A DNA stretch of 64,000 nt, taken from positions 44,094 to 108,093 of the forward strand of contig CAUYLG010044473.1 in NCBI GenBank assembly GCA_963573385.1, written 5' to 3'. Below, piece after piece: positions 31,193 to 45,189 of the stretch (its first letter is position 1; every line of letters starts with the position of its first letter). The notes under the pieces were generated by a model. That model ran no database searches. It was not told the DNA's origin and worked only from the letters and a program-made list of their open reading frames with translations. The position numbers were made by a program, and so were the translations under genes. Origin of the DNA: Cacajao melanocephalus. Lineage: Eukaryota; Chordata; Mammalia; Primates; Pitheciidae.

Positions 31193-31249
31193 CCTTTGTC
31201 TTCCCATCTGGTACCCCCTCCTCACCTATTGAAAGAAAGCCCTTGATAT

Positions 31250-31527
31250 ATGCAGGAAAGCAAAATTAATTTTAAGTTGATGGGGAGTAATAAAACTTTG
31301 AGTCAGGAAGTAATCTGTTAAACATGAACAGAGGAAACTCATATGTATTACAGAACTTGGATTTCATCCTTTCAATGATGAAACATAATTTTCAGCAGAA
31401 GAGTGATATAGTCAAGTTTGTATTTTTGATGAGTCAGTCTGGCTTTTTAAAGAATAGATTTGAAAACAACAAAATTTGGAGACCAGAAGACAGATTGGGA
31501 AGTGGTATTAATCATATAGGCAATAGG
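31250..31527. repeat. Ancient interspersed repeat, family not assigned
   Basis: The phrases agtgatatagtcaagtttgt and gatgagtcagtctggctttt resemble a widespread old mammalian repeat, also seen in inexact form at 58690-59440. Confidence 0.4.
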
Positions 31528-31812
31528 CCGGACACGGTGGCCCCCACCTGTAATCCCAGCACTGTGGGAGGCCAAGGAGGCTATATTGCTTGAGCCCAGT
31601 TCAAGACCAACCTGAGCAGCATGGCAAAGCCCTGTCTCTACAAAAAACACAAAATTTAGCCTGGCTTGGTGGCACCTGCTTGTAGTCCCAGCTGCTCAGC
31701 AGGGTGAGATGGGAGAATTGCTTGAGCTGGGGAGGCAGAGGTTGCAGTTAGCCAAGATCACGCCACTGGACTCCAGCCTGGGTGACAGAGGAGACCCTGT
31801 CTCAATAATAAT
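31528..31812 (+). mobile_element. Alu, sense
   Basis: A full copy ending in an ataataata tail, beside the MER30-like element. Confidence 0.92.
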
Positions 31813-32053
31813 AAGCCAAGCTTGTCCAACACGTGGCCTATAGGCTGTATGTGGCTCAGGATGGCTGTAAATGCAGCTCAATATAAATTTGTGAATTTTC
31901 TTAAAACATGAGATTATTTTGTGATTTATTTTTTATTTTTCTTTGTTTTTAAAGCTCACCAGCTGTTGTTAGCGTTAGTGTATTTTATGTGTTACCCGAG
32001 ACAATTCGTTGTCTAGTGTGGCCTAGGGAAGCCAAAAGATTGAATGCCCCAGT
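31813..32053 (+). mobile_element. MER30-like hAT DNA element, second copy
   Basis: This is the same family as the copy at 45190-45417 but in the opposite orientation. It starts CAAGCTTGTCCAACACGTGG and ends near GATTGAATGCCCCAG. It directly follows the A-rich tail of an Alu at 31528-31812. Confidence 0.7.
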
Positions 32054-32137
32054 GGAACTGAATAAGGATTACGGGACATACAACTAAAGATGTTGATTTC
32101 AAGCTGGCCGAAGTCGACATTGAGATGTATGTAACAT

Positions 32138-32438
32138 GGCCAGGCATGGTGGCTCACGCCTGTAATCCCAGCACTTTGGGAGGCTGAGGCAGGAGGAACA
32201 CCTGTGATCAGGAGTTCAAGACCATCCTGGCCAACATGGTGAAACCCTGTCCCTACTAAAAATACAAAAATTAGCCGCGTATGGTGGTGGATGCCTGTAA
32301 TCCACATACTCAGGAGGCTGAAGCAGAAGAATAGCCTGAATCTGGGGGGTGGAGGTTGCAGTGAGCTGAGATTGCGGCACTGTACTCCAGCCTAGGCAAC
32401 AGAGCGAGACTTTGTCTCAAAAGAAAAAAAAAAATTCA
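32138..32438 (+). mobile_element. Alu, sense
   Basis: A full copy with an A-tail. Confidence 0.95.
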
Positions 32439-32439
32439 T

Positions 32440-33150
32440 GTAAGGCCTTTGGATACACTCTTTGGGTGGAGATACAGATTTGGAGTCATTAGTCCATAGT
32501 TTTTGGTATTTGAAGTCATGAGAGTAGAAGTGAGTGAGTCGAGTGAATAGAAAAGATGACCTAAAATGGAAGTCTGCTAACTTATAGGGAGTGGCAGGAA
32601 TAAAGCTTTTGAACAGTTAATCTTTTAAAGGTGTAACCAGAGAGGAAAAACAAAAACTACATGACACTGGTTGCTTCAGAAGAGGATGGATTTCAGAGGA
32701 ACAAGATCAGAGGTTTCCATAAAAAGCAAGAGATGAGGTAGTGGTGGGGATAATGGCGGGGGCAGGTTGTGAACCAGAAGAGCAGTAGAAGAGTCAGAAA
32801 TTGATTTAAATAGATTTGAGAAAAATGTAAAGGAGGAGGAGTATCTAGCCAAGCTAACCAAGTAGAGAAGTGGAGTCACCAGCTAAAAGACTACAGTGAC
32901 AAGCTCAGAAGTGTAGATTGAATGTGTAGATTAGGAAACTCTTTTGTTGGGATTTAAAACCACTGGAGCAAATGAGAGCTTGTGAGAAGGGCAGTGGGCC
33001 AAGATGGAACCCCTGGGAGCAATTTGGTTGGCAAGATGGAAGAGAATGCACGTATAAAATGCAGAGATGATTTATGTAAATATGGAAGAGGTGGCAACAG
33101 TTGTAGGCCATTTAGAGAAGTAGGAATACCAGAATGAATGCCCTCACTGT
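32440..33150. repeat. Possible ancient interspersed repeat
   Basis: This purine-rich, diverged intron sequence of about 700 bp has no coding frame. It may belong to an old L2-like family. I cannot support more. Confidence 0.3.
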
Positions 33151-33299
33151 CAGCACTATTTTCTTATGCCATACGGAGCCATTCTTCCTGTGCCACCTCT
33201 CCCACAAACATGCTAGTTCTGCTTAAGATTTGTCACCTCTGTGTATCCTTTTCCTGCTTCTTAGTCATTTCTTCCTTCTTTGCACACTTGTTTTAGGTT

Positions 33300-33445
33300 G
33301 TCACTTGGTGATGGTGCTACTGTGCTTTTATTTTCCCCCTTTAAGACCATGAGCATCTTACAAGTTAAGCAACATTTTATTCATCTTTAATGTCCCTAGA
33401 ACCCAAGTATTTAATAAACATCTGTTAAATGGCTAGCATGTAACA
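33300..33445 (+). mobile_element. L2 3' end
   Basis: The sequence attttattcatctttaatgt followed by tatttaataaacatctgtta follows the L2 3' terminus pattern. Confidence 0.65.
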
Positions 33446-34011
33446 GAAATGTCATGAATATAGTAGGTGTCAAATTCAATTGTGAAGTGGATGTGAAGTA
33501 GATCGATTTCTGTGTAGTAACTATCATTCAGATCCAGAGATCTATGCTTTGAAATCTTGAAGTTAATATGGTCTGTGACTGTGTATTTTATATGTTAGGA
33601 TACTGCCTACAGTTTACATCTTATGTCTTAGAATGCTTGCTGTTTGAAGAATTTTGAAAAAGACTCTTAAGAAAAATTTAGTATTGGAGCCCCTAATTTA
33701 AGAGCATGTTTTTTTTTTAAACCACAGCAGTTATGTGGTTAAGAGGGACCTCACCAATGAGCAAGGTTATTAATAGCTGCTCACTTATAAGGTTAAAAGA
33801 AATCTGAGAAGTCTATTCTTTTTTTAACAATGTAAATATAAATAATTGTTCATATTTCTGGCATATTCTATATTTTAACAGGAAATATTATTAGAAATTG
33901 AACACTTAAACTTAGTGGTGTCATTAAGATGCTGACATATTGTAAATTAAAATTTTCATGAATTCCCCACACACGCCCCCGCCCACCCCCCCCCTTTTTT
34001 TTTTTTTTAAG

Positions 34012-34206
34012 GAATTTCAGTACCTACTTCAAGCAGCAGCACTGTACCTGTCTCTCTGTCTTCTGGGGGCTCTCTAGGATTGGAAAAGTTCAAGAAACCC
34101 GAGGGAAGCTGGGACTGTGATGTGTGCCTAGTGCAGAATAAGGCAGACTCTACCAAATGTGTGGCATGTGAAAGTGCAAAGCCAGGCACAAAATCTGAAT
34201 TTAAAG
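34012..34206 (+). CDS. NUP153: NUP153 exon with zinc finger 4
   Basis: This 195 bp exon encodes a serine linker, the LEKFKKPEG motif and the fourth RanBP2-type finger at 34110-34169 (CDVC...CVAC, all four Cys present). I chose the AAG acceptor at 34009-34011 because it completes the split Gly codon and gives the expected GISVP start. The TTTCAG a few bases further in would break the frame. A long pyrimidine tract of C then T precedes it. Confidence 0.93.
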
Positions 34207-34914
34207 GTAAGGGCAAAAAAGTAAAAATAAAGATGATGGTAAAGTGCCTCTTTGTAAAGCCATTTAAAAATGAAGTATTTGAGAACAGCTTCAGTGTTCA
34301 CTCATTCTCCCTTGAAAATTAATGTAAAATGAGATTTTTGTGAGATCTCTTAGTTATATCTGTCTTTGAATTACTGTAAAGTCTGATTAGTTGCTTGTCA
34401 ACAGTGAGGTATCTTTTCTCCAGCTGGGTAAAGAAATTTCTTTTGTTATTGAGTCTCGGAGAGTTTTTATTTTTTGTTTTTAACTGCTAACCTCCTAGAT
34501 GAACTTACTTTTATTTGATTGGGAATACACCTCTAAATAATAAGTAATATAGGCTTGGGCTTTGGCTTCCCAAAGTATGTCCCAGAAAAAGAACTCTTAA
34601 TATTTTACTGTGTAAATACAAAGGAAGACTCTCAAAGTAATTAATGGTAAACTCTCTGGAGGCCAGATTTTTCAAATCTTCGTATCCCTGTAGGAATTAC
34701 TTTAATTATGTACATATTTCAGTCAAACTTTTGACAAAAGCTTGGTGAGATTATAGATGTGAAGAACCAATCAGGGAGAGATGAGAAATATTTTAATCTG
34801 TAAAAGAGTATGCCTGCAAGGTGAGAATGTGTGGGGATTAATGTCTTAAAACAACTCAGAAACAGACATATATTTCGTCTTCTCACTTACAGGTTATAGC
34901 TAAGTAATGTGTAC
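34207..34914. other. NUP153 intron without recognised repeat
   Basis: About 0.7 kb after the fourth zinc finger. No ORF of note. 35108-35626 is similar. Confidence 0.6.
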
Positions 34915-35107
34915 TCACGGACACAGTGTGAACTCCTAAAAGGGTGAGAGGGTGGGATGTGGATGGATGATGAGAAATTAATTAATAGGTGCAATGTATA
35001 TTATTTGGGTGATGGATATACTAAAAGCCCAAACTTCACTGCCAGGCAATATATCATTGTAACAAAACTGTATTGGTAATCCTTAAATTTATACAGATTA
35101 AACAAAA
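34915..35107 (+). mobile_element. L1 3' UTR end, sense
   Basis: The sense L1 3' terminus includes gggtgagagggtggga, attatttgggtgatggatat and aaagcccaaacttcactgcc, followed by an A-rich end. It is diverged. Confidence 0.7.
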
Positions 35108-35626
35108 ATAATACCAAGCTTTATCTGCTTTGTAATTAGGTTTCAAACTCTTAATTGCAAACCAAAAGTCAGGAATAAACCTTTTATATTTTGAGCCATC
35201 ACCTGCACAGTGTATATGTCTATATGATTGAAATCAGTTTTGCAAAATAATACTTGCCTCTGGTAGGTGTAAGGTTCCCTGGTATTTTTTGTTTTACTTC
35301 ATTTTAAAAGAGAAATGATGGTTACAGCCCGCTAAATTAATTGATGACCAATGGTATACAACTAGCAGTTCTAGAAACACTGCATTTAAGTGTTTTAGAA
35401 GTTCACTGGGCTTTCTGGTTCATTTTATCTCATTCTGTAGCTGTTAATTCGTGGTCCCTTTTGTATACTACTCTTTACCTGTAGTATGGTAATCATACTT
35501 TTAAGTATCTTAGTACTTGTTAATGATCCTTGTTTTGAGCCAGTAGGTCAAGTACTTCATTTCTAATTTCCTCAGCTGCAGAAAAGCATTGTGAAACCAA
35601 GAATTTGATCTTGTCAGTATGATGCT

Positions 35627-35942
<316 letters not shown>

Positions 35943-35999
35943 TAACTTTATAAACATTGCTTCAACTATGTAATTCTGGTTTTTTGTTGCCTTTTTTTT

Positions 36000-36600
36000 T
36001 TTTTAATGCTTGAGTGAATAACACATTTATTCACAAGATTTAAAAATCAAGAAATTGTGATATGGTTCAATCTCTTCATTGGCTCATTTCACCCTTTCTC
36101 CCTCTTCCAAATGTAACTGTTTAGTTTCTTATAAATCTTTCAAAGTTTCTTTATGCCCATCCTAGGCAAACATACTCCTATATATTCTTACTTCCTTTTA
36201 CCTTTTTAGAAAAGTCTATACACTGCACTCCCTTTCTGCCCCTTTGATTTTATCAGGGATTATCTTGGACGTGTCTTTGTTCTTCCTTCTTCATTTATAG
36301 CTACCTGGACTGCATATGACATTTTGCATGTCTGTTAGTTTATCTTTAAAACAAACTCCTAGCTATAGAATTGCAAAGTCAAAGGGTCTATGTGTTTGTA
36401 ATTTTTTGTTACTATTGACAAATTGCTCCCTATGAGTTTTGTGCTCATTTAAACACCCACCTGCAGTATGTAGTAGAGCTTGTTACTCCTAGTCTCAGTG
36501 CCAGTACAAACGTTATCAAACCTTTGTCTCAGCCAGTCTGATAAATGAAAAGTGGCATGTCAGGATAGTTGTGAGGATTGAGATATAATTCTCATACCGA
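36000..36600 (-). mobile_element. Old L1 3' fragment, antisense
   Basis: Antisense L1M features include gaattgcaaagtcaaagggt, atgtgtttgtaattttttgt and ctgataaatgaaaagtggca. It lies just upstream of the large FG exon. Confidence 0.55.
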
Positions 36601-36770
36601 GCAAATATTAGTCACCTGGGATTATGTTTACTAATTCTGGTAATACTCTTCCAAGTAGGCCTTTTTAAAGTTATTCCTGTGTTTCTTTGGCTTTCAAGGT
36701 GTTTACATTTTGTTTGAGAGAACAGGTACATTCATTCAGTGTCTTTGTGGTGTCTTTTATATTTTTGCAG

Positions 36771-37652
36771 GCTTTGACACATCTTCCTCATCTTCAAACC
36801 CAGCGGCCTCCTCATCCTTCAAATTTGGTATCCCATCATCCTCTTCTGGGCCTTCTCAGACTTTAACAAGCACTGGAAATTTTAAATTTGGAGATCAGGG
36901 AGGATTCAAAATAGGTGTGTCATCTGATTCTGGGTCTGTAAACCCTGTGAGTGAAGGCTTTAAATTTTCTAAACCAATGGGAGATTTTAAATTTGGAGTT
37001 TCATCTGAATCTAAGCCTGAAGAAGGTAAAAAAGACAGTAAGAATGATAATTTTAAGTTTGGACTTTCTTCTGGTTTAAGCCACCCAGTTTATTTAACTC
37101 CGTTTCAATTTGGGGTATCTAATCTTGGACAGCAAGAAAAGAAAGAGGAACTGCCCAAATCTTCATCTGCAGGTTTTAGCTTTGGTACAGGTGTTATTAA
37201 CCCCACCCCTGCTGCTGCTAACACCGTAGTGACCTCTGAGAACAAGAGCGGTTTCAACTTTGGAACCATAGAAACCAAGAGTGCTTCAGTGGCTCCTTTG
37301 ACATGTAAGACATCAGAAGCTAAAGAAGAAATGCCTGCCACCAAAGGAGGGTTCACTTTTGGCAATATGGAAACTGCCTCTCCGCCATCTGCCGCAGTGT
37401 TTGCTTTGGGAAGGACAGAAGAGAAACAGCAAGAGCCTGTCACTTCTACTTCCTTAGTTTTTGGGAAGAAAGCTGACAGTGAAGAGCCAAAGTGTCAACC
37501 AGTGTTTTCCTTTGGGAATTCAGAGCAAACCAAAGATGAGAATTCTTCAAAGTCCACATTTAGTTTTAGTATGACAAAACCATCTGAGAAGGAATCTGAA
37601 CAGCCAGCAAAAGCCACTTTTGCCTTTGGAGCTCAAACTAGTACTACAACTG
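36771..37652 (+). CDS. NUP153: NUP153 large FG-repeat exon
   Basis: This 882 bp exon encodes 294 residues of the FG domain, which binds importin-beta family receptors. I count ten FxFG motifs (FKFG four times, FSFG twice, FQFG, FNFG, FTFG, FAFG), plus LVFG and near-motifs such as FALG and FKIG, separated by Ser/Lys/Glu-rich spacers. The acceptor is ATTTTTGCAG and the donor GTAAGT. An upstream ATG at 36710 is in frame but intronic. Several residues differ from the human protein as I recall it, for example YLTPFQFG and KEEMP. Confidence 0.96.
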
Positions 37653-38199
37653 GTAAGTATTAACTTTTTTTACAAGTTGTCTTGACAGATGCAGCAAGTC
37701 AAGTAATGGTTTACTCTGAACGTAGTTGATAAGTACAGAACTCTTTGGGAAGGAACTTAGGATTTTCAGTTTGAACCACTCTAAGCCCTCATGCTTCTGA
37801 TGAAGTCATCTGTGGATCTAATTTTGAGAAATACGGCAGTGGTGCAAAGCTCAAAATAATGCATATTTATGTGTGTCTTCCTCTCTTCTATTTGGGCTTT
37901 TACAATCAGAATTGCTGTCTGCTACCTGGAAAACAAGAATTCTTAGCTTATGAAGTATTTTCTAACATAATCTACGTGAAGGCCTTTATTTGCAAATAGT
38001 TACAAATAACCAGTCTTCATCAGACATTAAGAAACATTAAATAGACAACAAATGTAAAATCCTGAGAAGATGAGATTTTGAAAGCTAAAGTCCTGGGGGG
38101 AAAATGACATAGCACCCATAAAGGTTAAAAGCATGGTTGTTGGTGGATCATGATAAAGTCATTTTGTGGACTGAACAGCAGGAAGAACATAGCTGATAA

Positions 38200-40010
38200 T
38201 AAGATTAGTGAACTAGGATTTCCCCACACTTAGTACATAAATACAAAGAGTGATCCAAGTTAGATCCACAAGTTCCTTTGGAATAGCAGTAGCCTAGAAG
38301 ATAAGAACAGTTTTGGGGGAATATCAAAGAAGTGACAGAAGGAAATTTTCTAGATCTAAAGAAAGACATTGGTCTTAAAAATGGAAATTACCTATTCATT
38401 GGCAAATATCACTGAAATTTTAGGACATCAAAGCTAAAACCCTGAATGCTTTCAGAGAGAAAAGCTATTTTCCACAAATAAACAGGTATCAGATTAGGAT
38501 CATCTGATTTGCAACATCACATGCTAAAAACAGAACAAAGTGAAAATTGTCTTGAACCTAGAACTCTGTTTCTAGCCAAATTTGTTTAAACATAAAGGCA
38601 GTCGGGGTGCGGTAGTTCATACCTTAATCCCAGCTGTTCGGGAGGCTGAAGCACAAGAGTCTCTTGAACCTGGGAGGCAGAGGTTGCAGTGAGCTGAGAT
38701 TGGCCACTGCACTCCAGCTTGGGCAACAGAACGAGACTCTGTCTCAAAAAAACCCAACAACAACAACAAAAAACACAGACATAAAGGCAAAATTTAGGTG
38801 TTTTTAGACATGTAAAAGTTGACTATCCATGAACACCTTTGAATAACAAATTGGAAACACTCAAAATTAACCTTTAAAAAGTATGGAATTCAGCAAGTAG
38901 CTGTGAGCAGTTTTTTGTCTGTCATATATTTACTTAGAAATATAAAGACAAAATCCAAGCTAAAATTACATATTATTTGGAAAGCAACAAAAACGTGATA
39001 GGGTCTAATCAGATTTGATGATGAAAACACCAGGCTGTGGTAGACACTCTTAAACCGTTCTTCCATTAGCCAGCTTGAAAGTCAGCCAACATGTTCCATT
39101 TTCTGTAAGTTATACTAATGCCTATATCATACTGTGACCAGCCCTGGCTACTGTGCAGTATTGGAACTGAGATTATTGGAATAGTTTAGAAAAAAGTGTT
39201 CAGTTAAGGTGTTTGGCTTCAGAATCACCATATAAAAATCAAAAGTTTTCTTCAAATCAGCATATCTCATTTTTTCCTAACATTTCTAATTTGTATTTTA
39301 TAACAGCAGCAGAACTTGTAACATACTAAATAACTAAAAGAACACAAAAGGCATACTTGTTTGCTGGGTGAAGGTATTCCCTTTCTCCTCCCATAACTTT
39401 AGTTCTTAGGGGAATTTTTTAGAGCTGGACAAGCTAAGCTTATTCTAAAATTCACATGGAAAGGAAATTATACAAGAAATTTGGGGAAGAAGGGCAGGCA
39501 TACAGGCAGCTTTGTCCTGCTAATATCAGTCCATGGTATAAATTTTTAATAATTAAAATAATCTAGTGATAACGGTAGAGGAAACGAGTGTATGCATTTT
39601 AGAAAATTTCTTGTGTCATAAAGGCAGATTGCAAATTAGTACACAAAGGCTGTACTAGTTGATGCTGTGGAGAAATTTGGGTATCCATTTAGATAAATTG
39701 AAGTTAAAGATTTTACCACATACGGTAACATAAATTGCAGAATAAAATATATAAAAGTACAGCTGTCTTCCACTAGCTAAACTTGCTCTTCAAATAGAGT
39801 ATCCAGTTAGATTTGGATTTGAGGGGTATTTTTATTAATCTGAATGCCAAAGGCCTTCTTATGAAAGACATAAAATCTATAAGCTATAAAAAAAGATGAA
39901 TACATGACTTTGTCAGAATCTAATATAAACAGATGTCTAGTTGATGAATTAATCTATATGAAAAACAGTCTATTTTCTAGCAAATTCTAGGGTAGGAAAA
40001 TTCTAGCAAT
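38200..40010 (+). mobile_element. Old L1 (L1M/HAL1-like) fragments, sense
   Basis: Sense segments resemble L1M (gaactctgtttctagccaaa, attctaaaattcacatggaa, gggtatccatttagataaat). The Alu monomer at 38613-38765 interrupts it. The middle part is poorly recognisable. Confidence 0.55.
38613..38765 (+). mobile_element. Right Alu monomer with target duplication
   Basis: A single right-arm Alu (starts gtcggggtgcggtagttcat, ends in an A/C-rich tail) is flanked by acataaaggca on both sides (38590s and 38780s). It was therefore inserted as a monomer-length copy. Confidence 0.8.
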
Positions 40011-40077
40011 TATAGGGTAGGAAAAAGTACTTTCTGAGACTATTAAGGATTTTTGTTTCTTTATTTTTGTCTTACAG

Positions 40078-40434
40078 ATCAAGGTGCATCAAAGACAGTT
40101 TTTAATTTCTTGAACAACAATTCCGCTAATTCAAGTACACCAGCCACTTCTGCTGGTGGTGGCATATTTGGTAGTTCCACCTCTTCCTCCAATCCACCTG
40201 TAGCTACCTTTGTGTTTGGACAGTCCAGCAATCCTGTGAGCAGCTCTGCCTTTGGTAACTCTGCTGAATCCAGCACCTCTCAGTCGCTGCTATTTTCTCA
40301 AGATAGCAAACTAGCAACCACATCCAGCACAGGTACAGCTGTCACCCCCTTTGTCTTTGGTCCAGGAGCCAGCAGTAATAGTACTGCCACCTCTGGTTTC
40401 AGCTTCGGAGCCACAACCACATCTAGCTCTGCAG
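40078..40434 (+). CDS. NUP153: NUP153 FG-repeat exon
   Basis: This 357 bp exon starts DQGASKTVFNFLNN and contains IFGSS, FVFG (twice), AFGNS and FSFG motifs in a Ser/Thr/Ala-rich spacer. The acceptor is GTCTTACAG and the donor GTACAT. Split codons match on both sides. Confidence 0.95.
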
Positions 40435-40560
40435 GTACATTTACAAAAGAAAAAAATGCATTGTAATTGGATGGGCCGAATTTATTAGTGTGTCAATTCT
40501 TAGCAAATAACATATAGCAGGTTATCGCAAAATAGTGTGAATGCCTTTTGGTCAGCAGGG

Positions 40561-40582
40561 TTGTTGTTGTTGTTGTTGTTGT
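40561..40582. repeat. (TTG)7 microsatellite
   Basis: Seven TTG units in the NUP153 intron. A shorter run of five lies near 16855. Confidence 0.9.
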
Positions 40583-40783
40583 AATTATTTACTATGTGGA
40601 ATAATGTACACTCTGTGTTCAACTTTAACATATTTACCTCTTGGGAACAATTTTTCTAATTGTGGTAAGAGTGTAATACTTAATTTTTCTAAACTTTGTC
40701 TTTAAAATGTTAGGTTGTCAGTAACCAGAAAGTAGAAGTTGTTTTATTAAACATTAGTCTTTATTATGCAGTGCATATATACA

Positions 40784-40803
40784 TACACACACACACACAC
40801 ACA
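40784..40803. repeat. (CA)n microsatellite
   Basis: About nine CA units after a short tatacata run. Confidence 0.9.
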
Positions 40804-41110
40804 AGAATTTCTGTGCACATTAAATTTCTGGTGGGAGATTATTCTGAGATATGTTTTTTTACCAAAAACTATTGGCTGTGAAGATGTGGATTAGTTGTTA
40901 ATTGCAGTTTTTGTTTATATGAGTTCAATTGTTTCACTAAATAATGGTAGAGAGAGTGGTATTCTCATTATTTAAAACTTGTTTTGATGGAATTTGGTTA
41001 GCAAGGTAAGAGTCTGAAAAGAAACTTCACATTTGTTTGTGGGTTTACAGAAATTTCCTGAGGACTGACATTAGTCACCATGGTGACTTAGTGTTTCTTT
41101 GGGCCTCCAG

Positions 41111-41383
41111 GATCCTCATTTGTGTTTGGAACTGGACCCTCAGCACCATCTGCCAGTCCAGCATTTGGTGCTAACCAGACTCCAACATTTGGACAAAGTC
41201 AAGGTGCCAGCCAGCCTAATCCCCCAGGCTTTGGATCTATATCATCTTCCACAGCATTATTTTCCACTGGTTCTCAGCCTGCACCGCCTACTTTTGGGAC
41301 AGTGTCAAGCAGTAGCCAGCCTCCTGTGTTTGGACAACAACCTAGTCAGTCTGCATTTGGCTCTGGAACAACTCCTAATTCCA
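41111..41383 (+). CDS. NUP153: NUP153 FG-repeat exon
   Basis: This 273 bp exon encodes GSSFVFGTGPSAPSASPAFG onward, with seven FG-type motifs (FVFG, AFG, TFG, GFG, TFG, VFG, AFG) and Gln/Pro-rich spacers. The acceptor is GGGCCTCCAG and the donor GTAAGT. Spacers here are less charged than in the 882 bp exon. Confidence 0.95.
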
Positions 41384-41879
41384 GTAAGTGTGCAGTGGTG
41401 CTGTTAGTATCTGTATGGGCTTTGTGTGTCTTAAAATATTTTCCTTTAAACTTGGAAACCATTCATATGTTTAATTTTTAAATTATCTCTTGTACTTGGC
41501 AAAATAGGTTAATATGGTTGGATTTATATGTAAACAGCATTTCCCAGGTTTCACAGAATTGGAACTTAATTTTAAGGTAGTAGTGTATTTTAAAGTGTTA
41601 TTTTTTACTCTGACTTAGGTATGGGATTCATTCAGTCTCATTTCTTCTCAACTCTGAATTTTGGGGCTCCCAAGGCTAGATTTGAAGTACATTTTCTGAT
41701 CCTCTTCATGATTGGATTTGCTACAGGAAGTTACCCCCAAGTCTAGTGCCCTCTCCTGGGGCAGTCCTGCTGAGTTGTCTCATGACACTTTCTATTTACT
41801 GATAGCAGCCTTTCCATTTGACCTGCATACTTAAACAACAGGTCCCATGACTTTTTTAATATGACTAATCAAACTGTAT

Positions 41880-43123
<1,244 letters not shown>

Positions 43124-43493
43124 TTCCTCTATCTTCTTAATACAGAGACACTGTATAGGTTAGATCAGGATTCTGATTATGGAGATGTTGGTTATTGCTG
43201 AGCCATATGGCAGACTATAACTTTCTATCCTATACAGAATTTTATTTCTCTGACATTATTAACTTTCTCTCTGTTAACTTTTTTTTTTTCATTTAAAGAG
43301 CAATCAATTTTATAAACTATATAAAAAGTCAACTTAATCTTTCTTCCAGTTAAAGAATTGAGAAAAGGCCAAAATGGCCCTAAAAATTAGAGTCACACTG
43401 TTGTTGAAACTTGGGGAAAGACAACATTTCAGGGTTGAGAGGTTCTGAGTTCTATAACAAGGTAGACCTGGATAGTAAAGATGTTATAAAAAA

Positions 43494-43807
43494 TTTTTTT
43501 GAGACAGTGTCTCACCTTGTCACACAGACTGGAGTACAGTGGTGGAATCTCGGCTCACGATAGCCTCAACCTACTAGGCTCAAGCCATCCTCCTGCCTGA
43601 GCCTGCCAAGAAGCTGGGACTACAGGCACACACCACCACACCCATCTGTTTATTTATTTATTTTTTTTGCGGGGTCGGGGGTTGGTTTATAGAGATGAGA
43701 TTTTGCCATGTTACCCAGGCTGGTCTCAAACTCCTGAGCTCAAGCAACCTACCCACCATAGCCTCCTAAAGTGCTAGGATTACAGGTGTGAGCTACTGTG
43801 CCCAGCC
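43494..43807 (-). mobile_element. Alu, antisense
   Basis: A diverged copy flanked by aagatgtta. Confidence 0.92.
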
Positions 43808-44896
43808 AAGATGTTAGAAAATTCTAGGCTCTGGGTAGCAACAAAAAGGCCATACTACAAAGTCTCGTGAAGGTCAGTCCCACCAAAAACACAAAGCATT
43901 CATTTTGTCATACATAGAAATACAGTTTGAGTAATAATCCAAAAGCATTTTATATAAAAATGAAAACCACGTTTTAAATTTTTTCATTTTTAGAAACTGA
44001 TAGGTGTTATTTTGTTACATACATACAATGTGTAATAATCAAATTAGGGCATTTAGGATATCCATCACCTTGAACATTCATCATTTATTTGTGTTGGAAA
44101 CATTTCAGATCTTCTAGCTATTTTGAAATCAACAGTAAATTATTGTTAACTGTAGTCACTCTCCTGTCCTCTCAAATACTAGAATTTATATTCCTTCTAT
44201 CTAGCTATATGTTTGTATTTGTTAACCACCTTCCATTCCTACCACCACCCCAACCAAGCCTCTGAACCATCATTCTATTCTCTACCTTTATGAGATCAAC
44301 TTTTTTTTAGCTCCTACACATGAGAACATTGAATATTTGTCTTTGTGCCTGGCTTATTTCACTTAACATAATGTCATCCTTCAGTGTCATCCGTGTTGTA
44401 GTAAATGATGGGATTTTAATATCTTTTAATGGCCAAATAGTATTTTATTATATATTAAACCACATTTTCTATATCCATTCATCTGTTGATGAACACTTAG
44501 GTTGATTTCATATCTTGGCTGTTGTGAATAGTGCTTAAACATCAGGTACAGGTATCTCTTTGATACACTGATTTCCCTTTTTTTGGATAAATCGCCAATA
44601 GTGGGATTGCTGGATCATACGTGATTCTCTTTAGATTTTTGAGAAACTTCCTTACTGTTTTTCATAATGGTTATACTAATTTACATTCATACCAGTAGTA
44701 TATGAGTTTCCATTTCCTTGCCAGCATTTGTTAATTTTTGTCTTTTTGATAATAGCTATTCTAACCGGTGAAATGATACCTCATTGTGGTTTTGATTTGC
44801 ATTTCCCTTATGATTAGTGATGTTGAGCATTTTTTCATGTCTATTGGCCATTTATGTGTTGTGTTTTAAGAAATGTGTATTCAGATTAACAAATGT

Positions 44897-44928
44897 CAGA
44901 ATAAAATTTTGAGGCCATACATGCCTGC
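44897..44928 (+). repeat. Short insertion in L1 matching 46353-46386
   Basis: About 40 bp foreign to L1 interrupt it between ATTCAGAT and CTTTTCAGTGGG. Of these, 26 bp (44903-44928) match 46361-46386 with one mismatch, on the same strand. Confidence 0.75.
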
Positions 44929-45189
44929 TTTTCAGTGGGATTATTTGGGTTCTTTGTTTTTTGTTTTGCTGTTGAATTCTTTGAGCTCCTTGTGTATGCT
45001 GGATGTTAGTCCCCTGTTGGATGAATGGTTAGCAAATATTTTTTCCCTTTCAACAGGCTTTTCACTCTGTTGATGGCTTCTTTTGCTCTGCAGAAGCTTT
45101 TCGGTTTACTATAGTCCCTCTTGTCTATTTTTGTTTTTGTTGTTTGTGCTTTTGAGGTCTTAGCCATAAAACTGTTGTCTAGACTAGGG

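Noticed and set aside
36710..36770. ATG upstream of the large FG exon, open into it
   Set aside because: A strong acceptor (ATTTTTGCAG) at 36770 and the split codon from the previous exon show that this stretch is intron.
37105..37443. 112-codon - strand ORF in the FG exon
   Set aside because: It is an antisense shadow produced by FG-repeat codon bias.
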